A stretch of DNA of 9,497 nucleotides from Omnitrophica bacterium RBG_13_46_9 (GTDB taxonomy: Bacteria; Omnitrophota; Gorgyraeia; JABMRN01; RBG-13-46-9): positions 1 to 9,497 of the forward strand of contig MHFD01000084.1 in NCBI GenBank assembly GCA_001804045.1. Direction: 5' to 3'. The position numbers were made by a program, and so were the translations under genes. This document shows positions 5,979 to 9,497 of this stretch, one piece after another. Within the stretch, counting starts at the first letter, position 1. Each line of letters starts with the position of its first letter. Under the pieces are notes generated by a model. That model was not told where the DNA came from, made no database searches, and saw only the letters and a list, made by a program, of their open reading frames with translations.

Positions 5979-6713
5979 ATGATCATGATAAAAGAAATCT
6001 TATTAGCGGTTATACAGGCGGCTACGGAATTTTTGCCTGTTTCTTCTTCCGGCCACCTGGCCCTGGTTTCCAACCTTATCTCGCAGCCGGACATTTTTTT
6101 CTTTACTGTGCTTCACATAGCTTCGCTTGCGGCGGTTATCATCTTCACGAGAAAGGAGATAATATATCTTATAAGCTTCAATAAAGAATATAGGAAATTA
6201 TGGATATATCTGATAGTCGCGACTGTCCCTGCGGCGGCATTCGGTTTTTTTTTCAACGATATGGTAGAAAGAGCATTTTCGTCGATTTTGTTTATAGGAG
6301 TCGCTTTTATTTTTACCGGGTCGATATTATTTTTGACGAGATTCTCAAGGACGCGCGCGGAATTGAATGTCAGGAACTCCTTAATAATCGGGTTGGCGCA
6401 GGTATTGGCCTTATTTCCGGGTATTTCGAGAAGCGGAATGACTATCTCTTCCGCTTTATTAGCGGGTATTAAAAGGGAAGAAGCGGCAAAATTTTCATTT
6501 TTGCTGTTTATCCCGCTTTCATTAGGGGCCTTTATACTGGAATCAGGGAAGGTATTTTATTTCGATTTATCTTTAGCCGTAGCTTTTTTTGTATGTTTGG
6601 TCCTAAGCCTGGTGTTTCTTAATCTGCTTTTCTTCGTAGTCAAGAAGGGAAAGTTCTGGATGTTTGCGATATATTGTTTTATAATTGGATTAACTTCTCT
6701 TTTGCTGCGATGA
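5979..6713 (+). CDS. uppP: Undecaprenyl-diphosphatase UppP (BacA)
   Basis: This integral membrane enzyme removes a phosphate from undecaprenyl diphosphate, recycling the lipid carrier used for peptidoglycan and other envelope polymers. It can give bacitracin resistance when abundant. The 244-residue protein is slightly shorter than the usual 265-275. The first family motif, QAATEFLPVSSSGHL (13-27), holds the Q/E-xxx-E acidic site (Glu17), Ser24 and His26. The second, FPGISRSGMTI (146-156), holds the essential Arg151. About seven hydrophobic helices are visible. The N-terminus is tight: either Met1 or Met3 (ATG 5985) could be the start, and both lie next to the predicted transcription start without a ribosome binding site. 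A small gene follows after 16 bases, probably cotranscribed. Confidence 0.96.
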   Translation: MIMIKEILLAVIQAATEFLPVSSSGHLALVSNLISQPDIFFFTVLHIASLAAVIIFTRKEIIYLISFNKEYRKLWIYLIVATVPAAAFGFFFNDMVERAFSSILFIGVAFIFTGSILFLTRFSRTRAELNVRNSLIIGLAQVLALFPGISRSGMTISSALLAGIKREEAAKFSFLLFIPLSLGAFILESGKVFYFDLSLAVAFFVCLVLSLVFLNLLFFVVKKGKFWMFAIYCFIIGLTSLLLR

Positions 6714-6729
6714 AATCTGAGGGCGCAAT

Positions 6730-6942
6730 ATGCCGATACAGGGATTTGTAGAGTATAAACGCAGAGAGTTCTGCAAGGATGTGAAATGCGCCGTACAGCT
6801 GGAACTTAATAAACAAAAAGAAGGTTCCGCTGAATACGAAAAGATACGAAAAGTATGCAAGACGGATTGCAGGTACACAACGTATCAATTTCACCATTGG
6901 CTGATAGAGAAGGGGTATGCGATAGTCAGGCCGGAGCGGTAG
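6730..6942 (+). CDS. Small four-cysteine protein, unknown function
   Basis: The 70-residue product starts at ATG 6730, with GAGGG (6719-6723) six bases upstream, and follows uppP after 16 bases, so it is probably in the same operon. Its composition is charged and soluble. It has two cysteine pairs, C15-x4-C20 (FCKDVKC) and C43-x3-C47 (VCKTDC), 22 residues apart, then a conserved-looking C-terminal helix region, TTYQFHHWLIEKGYAIVRPE, with His55 and His56. The paired cysteines suggest a small zinc or iron-sulfur site, or disulfides. I cannot name the family. A strong start, operon position and non-random composition argue that it is a real gene. Confidence 0.65.
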   Translation: MPIQGFVEYKRREFCKDVKCAVQLELNKQKEGSAEYEKIRKVCKTDCRYTTYQFHHWLIEKGYAIVRPER

Positions 6943-7020
6943 TTAGTAATAGCAAGTTACGTGGGACGTCCGCTCGCTTCGCTCGCTAGGACGTAGGACG
7001 ATTCGATGCAGCACGTTATT

Positions 7021-7050
7021 AGCTCGTAGCTATTAGCTCATAGCTCTTAG
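7021..7050 (+). repeat. Four-copy 7-bp tandem repeat (AGCTNNT)
   Basis: The units AGCTCGT, AGCTATT, AGCTCAT and AGCTCTT lie head to tail with exact 7-bp spacing from 7021 to 7048, followed by AG. Confidence 0.85.
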
Positions 7051-7056
7051 GAAGAA

Positions 7057-7096
7057 ATTCATGGAAACTCATTGATACTCATGGAAATTCATTGAC
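7057..7096 (+). repeat. Two 20-bp tandem copies, each two 10-bp subunits
   Basis: Bases 7057-7076 and 7077-7096 match at 17 of 20 positions. Each splits into 10-mers of the form A(T/C)TCATGGAA and A(C/T)TCATTGA(T/C), so the array is effectively four 10-bp units. Confidence 0.85.
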
Positions 7097-7124
7097 TCGG
7101 AATTAACTATTTGCTCGTTACGAA

Positions 7125-7156
7125 GGACGATGGACGAGAGGACGAAGGACGATTCG
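7125..7156 (+). repeat. GGACGA tandem array, period 7-8
   Basis: GGACGA starts at 7125, 7132, 7140 and 7147, the last copy running into the ATTCG of the dispersed unit. Confidence 0.8.
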
Positions 7157-7203
7157 TTATAGCACGTTAGGTAGGACGTGGGACGATTTGAATAATCACG
7201 TAA

Positions 7204-7231
7204 GGTAGTAGGTGATAGGTAGTAGGTTATA
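7204..7231 (+). repeat. Two-copy 14-bp tandem repeat
   Basis: GGTAGTAGGTGATA (7204-7217) is followed directly by GGTAGTAGGTTATA (7218-7231), with 13 of 14 bases identical. The period is twice seven. Confidence 0.85.
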
Positions 7232-7258
7232 GGGGAAGGTTTCGGGAGGCAGTCAGAA

Positions 7259-7356
7259 GTTGCAAAGGTTGCGGAGGTTGCTAAAAGTTGCAGAAGTTGC
7301 ATAAATGTAAAGAAAGCAACATCTGCAACCTCTGAAACTTTTGCAACCTATGCAAC
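7259..7356. repeat. Inverted pair of five-copy GTTGC / GCAAC arrays
   Basis: GTTGC starts at 7259, 7268, 7277, 7287 and 7296 (period 9-10). After a 15-base gap, GCAAC starts at 7316, 7325, 7343 and 7352, with a decayed GAAAC at 7334 (period 9). The two arrays are complementary, so the transcript or single strand can fold into a long imperfect hairpin with arms of about 42 bases. Confidence 0.88.
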
Positions 7357-7477
7357 ATAAGACGGGATCAACCTTAAGAAACCTACGATATACGCAGGTA
7401 TTAGCAAATAGCACGTTACGTAGGACGATTCGAAATAAGCAGACAGTAGCGATAAACAATTAAATGGAGGTAGTAAA

Positions 7478-8272
7478 ATGGACTGGGGAATTAAGAACCG
7501 ATTAAGCCGACTCATCCAACCCGATGGTCATTGTTTCTTTTTACCCATAGACCACGGATACTTTCAGGGCCCGACCCACTGTCTGGAGAAACCGGACGAG
7601 ACAATAAAACCGCTCCTTCCTTACTGTGACGCCCTTTTTGTCACAAGGGGCGTATTGCGCTCATGCGTTGATCCTTCCATCGATAAGCCTATTATCCTAA
7701 GGGTATCAGGGGGCACAAGCATGGCCGGCAAGGACCTGGCGGACGAAAGCATCACGACTTCTATTCAGGAGATCATCCGGCTTAACGCGGCCGCTGCAGG
7801 CATTTCTGTCTTTGTAGGCAGTGATTATGAGCATAAGACACTGATGAATCTCGCGGAGCTTGTCAATAAGTGCGAGGATTACGGTATTCCGGTAATGGCC
7901 GTTACGGCCGTGGGCAAAGAGTTAGAAAAAAGAGAAGCCCGCTACCTCGCTTTAAGCTGCCGTATCGCGGCCGAATTGGGCGCGCGTGTAGTCAAGACTT
8001 ACTGGTGCGAAAAGGACTTCGATAAAGTCGTAGAGGGGTGCCCGGTTCCTGTCGTCATAGCGGGCGGACCTAAATGCGAGTCAGAGCTTGAGGTATTGGA
8101 ATTTGTATATGATGGCATGCAGAAAGGCGCTATCGGCATAAACCTTGGAAGAAATGTCTGGCAGAGCGCGCATCCCGTGGCTATGGCAAAGGCGCTTAAT
8201 GCCGTCATCCACGGAAAGGCGACGGTGAAGAAGGCGCTTGAGATATTCAAGGAGACGAAAAAAGGTAAGTGA
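7478..8272 (+). CDS. LsrF/DeoC-type class I aldolase
   Basis: ATG 7478 is preceded by TGGAGG (7465-7470). The 264-residue cytoplasmic TIM-barrel protein follows E. coli LsrF closely in motifs: DWGIKNRLSR at the N-terminus, PIDHGYFQGPT (24-33) with Asp25, TRGVLRS (56-62), GSDYEH (114-119), VVKTYWCEK with Lys173 as the expected Schiff-base lysine, CPVPVVIAGGPK (188-199) and a phosphate-binding GRNVWQSAHPVAMAKAL segment. LsrF is a thiolase for the phosphorylated autoinducer-2 product. Relatives in the same family are archaeal-type fructose-bisphosphate aldolases and ADH synthases. LsrF's longer N-terminal extension is missing. No other lsr gene is in view, so the substrate is open; a sugar-phosphate aldolase is the safer reading. 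The dehydrogenase 109 bases downstream suggests a shared carbohydrate pathway. Confidence 0.85.
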   Translation: MDWGIKNRLSRLIQPDGHCFFLPIDHGYFQGPTHCLEKPDETIKPLLPYCDALFVTRGVLRSCVDPSIDKPIILRVSGGTSMAGKDLADESITTSIQEIIRLNAAAAGISVFVGSDYEHKTLMNLAELVNKCEDYGIPVMAVTAVGKELEKREARYLALSCRIAAELGARVVKTYWCEKDFDKVVEGCPVPVVIAGGPKCESELEVLEFVYDGMQKGAIGINLGRNVWQSAHPVAMAKALNAVIHGKATVKKALEIFKETKKGK

Positions 8273-8381
8273 TTATATTAAGCGTCTTCCACCAAAGGTC
8301 GGATCCGCCCTCCGGCGGAAGCGATTAGCGTCTGGTGAGAGGAATCACGAAATATAAGCGTTTAACGTATTGCGAAGAAAT
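8273..8381. repeat. Spacer with small GC-rich hairpin and a repeated heptamer
   Basis: TCCGCC (8304-8309) and GGCGGA (8314-8319) form a 6-bp stem with a 4-nt loop, and AGCGTCT occurs at 8281-8287 and 8327-8333. No T-run follows, so it is not a clear terminator. It looks like another small dispersed repeat between cotranscribed genes. Confidence 0.5.
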
Positions 8382-9410
8382 ATGAAAGTAGCGGTATACT
8401 ATAACAATAGCGATGTCCGCGTTGAGGAAAGGCCTAAACCGAAGATCGGGCCGGACGAACTTCTGGTTAAAGTCATGGCAAGCGGCATATGCGGCAGCGA
8501 TGTGATGGAGTGGTACCGCGTTAAAAAGGCCCCTTTGGTGCTGGGACATGAAATAGCAGGGGAGATTGCAGAGGTCGGAAAAGGCGTGGAACGTTACAAA
8601 GTCGGCGACAGAATTTTTGTATCTCACCACATACCATGTAACACTTGCCATTATTGTCTTAAAGGTTATCATACAGCCTGCGAGACGTTGCATACTACAA
8701 ACTATGATCCCGGAGGCTTCGCGGAATACATACGCGTGCCAGGGCTAAACGTGGACCGTGGTGTATTTTTACTGCCTGATGAGGTCTCTTTTGAAGAGGG
8801 AACGTTTATCGAGCCATTAGCTTGTGTTATCCGGGGGCAGAGGGTAGCCAACTTGCGTCCGGCACAGAGTGTGCTTATCCTTGGCAGCGGTATTTCGGGG
8901 TTACTCCATCTTTTATCGGCCCGCGCCTTGGGAGCCGGACGTATCATTATGACAGATATCAATGGGTATCGCCTGAAGGCGGCCGAACGATTAGGGGCGG
9001 ATTTTGTAATAGAAGCCGGAGAGGATATACCCGGCGGCCTGCGCCGGGTTAATGACAACAGACTCTCTGACCTGGTGGTCGTATGTACAGGGGCTTTATC
9101 CGCTTTTAGCCAGGCGCTGGAATCTGTGGACCGAGGAGGGACGGTTCTGTTTTTCGCGCCTACGGGCCCGGATATGAATCTCCCTGTTCCGGTAAATAAA
9201 TTTTGGCGTAACGAGATAAAACTTATGCCTTCATACGGCAATAGCCCCTCGGATGCCGCCGAAGCGATAGAGCTGATTCGCGCCGGCCGCGTACCGGTAG
9301 GAAAATTGATCACCCATCGTTTGGGCTTGAAAGAGACCGGTCTGGGTTTTCGTCTTGTGGCAGAAGCCAAGGAATCTATAAAGGTAATTATCGAACCGCA
9401 TGCAGCCTGA
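8382..9410 (+). CDS. Zinc-dependent medium-chain alcohol/polyol dehydrogenase
   Basis: ATG 8382 gives the usual family start MKVAVYY; an in-frame TTG at 8370 is less likely. The ribosome binding site is weak (GAAGAA at 8374-8379). The 342-residue product has catalytic-zinc ligands Cys37 (GICGSD), His56-Glu57 (LGHE) and Glu144 (FIEPLACV), and structural-zinc cysteines C86, C89, C92 and C100 (CNTCHYC...TAC). The Rossmann motif GSGISG is at 168-173. Asp192 at the end of the second beta strand (IIMTDI) favours NAD+ over NADP+. The overall pattern is that of sorbitol or threonine dehydrogenase relatives, which oxidise a secondary alcohol of a polyol or amino alcohol. The exact substrate cannot be read from sequence. 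It lies between the aldolase and another short-spaced gene, consistent with a sugar or polyol pathway operon. Confidence 0.94.
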   Translation: MKVAVYYNNSDVRVEERPKPKIGPDELLVKVMASGICGSDVMEWYRVKKAPLVLGHEIAGEIAEVGKGVERYKVGDRIFVSHHIPCNTCHYCLKGYHTACETLHTTNYDPGGFAEYIRVPGLNVDRGVFLLPDEVSFEEGTFIEPLACVIRGQRVANLRPAQSVLILGSGISGLLHLLSARALGAGRIIMTDINGYRLKAAERLGADFVIEAGEDIPGGLRRVNDNRLSDLVVVCTGALSAFSQALESVDRGGTVLFFAPTGPDMNLPVPVNKFWRNEIKLMPSYGNSPSDAAEAIELIRAGRVPVGKLITHRLGLKETGLGFRLVAEAKESIKVIIEPHAA

Positions 9411-9449
9411 TGGCCGTAACCTGAATTTTGGCGAAATTGCGTATTATAT

Positions 9450-9466
9450 GGAAAGTGAGGCTTTCC
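9450..9466 (+). promoter_or_regulatory. Hairpin presenting the ribosome binding site of the last gene
   Basis: GGAAAG (9450-9455) and CTTTCC (9461-9466) form a perfect 6-bp stem with the 5-nt loop TGAGG, which contains the only Shine-Dalgarno-like GAGG. The stem ends at the base just before ATG 9467. It could tune initiation. Confidence 0.5.
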
Positions 9467-9497
9467 ATGGCTAAAAGAGTGACTATATTGGGAGCCG
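9467..9497 (+). CDS. Start of a gene with N-terminal nucleotide-binding-like strand, truncated
   Basis: ATG 9467 opens MAKRVTILGA and runs off the window. A beta strand followed by GA at the very N-terminus is the usual opening of a Rossmann-fold NAD(P)- or FAD-binding protein, for example a reductase, reductoisomerase or epimerase. Ten residues are too few to choose. It follows the dehydrogenase after 56 bases on the same strand, so it is probably in the same operon. Confidence 0.6.
   Translation, partial: MAKRVTILGA

Larger units (their letters stand above)
6951..7432 (+). repeat. Dispersed unit AGCACGTTACGTAGGACG + ATTCG, several degenerate copies
   Basis: The fullest copy is 7410-7432. 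Variants are AGCAAGTTACGTGGGACG at 6951-6968, GTAGGACGATTCG at 6993-7005 followed by AGCACGTTA at 7010-7018, and AAGGACGATTCG at 7145-7156 followed by AGCACGTTAGGTAGGACG at 7161-7178. Within it GGACG recurs at 7-bp steps (6989/6996 and 7174/7181). Confidence 0.75.
6943..7477. other. 535-bp intergenic patchwork of short tandem repeats
   Basis: No gene is supported here; open frames on either strand are short and made of repeat-derived residues. The stretch holds at least five distinct degenerate arrays, described separately, and scattered copies of an AGCACGTTACGTAGGACG-like unit. GGAGG at 7466-7470 at the far end belongs to the next gene. I see no convincing promoter or terminator. Confidence 0.85.

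Noticed and set aside
7259..7356. CRISPR-like repeat array
   Set aside because: Repeat period is 9-10 bp with inverted orientation, too short for repeat-spacer units, and no cas genes are present.
8273..8381. Terminator or riboswitch between aldolase and dehydrogenase
   Set aside because: The stem is only 6 bp without a T-run, and no recognised riboswitch core is visible in 109 bases.
9400..9474. 24-codon leader-peptide-like frame overlapping the dehydrogenase end and the next start
   Set aside because: It starts inside the dehydrogenase gene, has no ribosome binding site and no attenuator-like codon run.

Overview
The window reads as a chromosomal segment of a Gram-negative-type bacterium with moderate G+C. 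It has compact operons with good Shine-Dalgarno sites, frequent ATA (Ile) and AGG/AGA (Arg) codons, and intergenic gaps filled with short-period degenerate repeats. My best guess is an uncultivated lineage of the Omnitrophota type. That rests on general look and a dim recollection of the small cysteine-rich proteins, not on a marker gene, so it is weak inference.

Layout. (1) Positions 1-899: the 3' part of a half-size YraQ/ArsP-type permease, translationally coupled (ATGA overlap) to a membrane iron-sulfur protein whose last codons and stop lie inside a perfect 25-bp palindrome. (2) Positions 974-1335: an ArsR-family metalloregulator with its own consensus sigma-70 promoter. (3) Positions 1478-5257: a protein quality-control block of Hsp20, ClpB and an unusually short J-domain protein. 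Hsp20 can hold unfolding proteins, ClpB can pull apart aggregates, and the J protein presumably links to a DnaK encoded elsewhere. (4) Positions 5258-5978: a 720-bp gene-poor scar. It holds the degraded end of an IS200/IS605-type TnpB element with three strong hairpins, inserted into a small minus-strand gene of which only the ribosome binding site and about 12 codons remain. (5) Positions 5979-6942: uppP (undecaprenyl-diphosphatase), with a near-leaderless promoter, followed by a 70-residue four-cysteine small protein. (6) Positions 6943-7477: 535 bp without a gene, a patchwork of several unrelated short tandem arrays (periods 7, 9-10, 10 and 14), including an inverted pair of five-copy arrays. 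(7) Positions 7478-9497: an LsrF/DeoC-type class I aldolase, a zinc-dependent medium-chain dehydrogenase and the first codons of a third gene whose ribosome binding site sits in a hairpin loop. This looks like a small sugar or sugar-phosphate pathway operon.

The genes themselves belong to well-known families. The least ordinary content is between them: inverted arrays of heptamers and nonamers, a palindrome that ends a reading frame, and a TnpB relic with a duplicated right-end hairpin. I found no intact defence system, CRISPR array, tRNA or rRNA gene.
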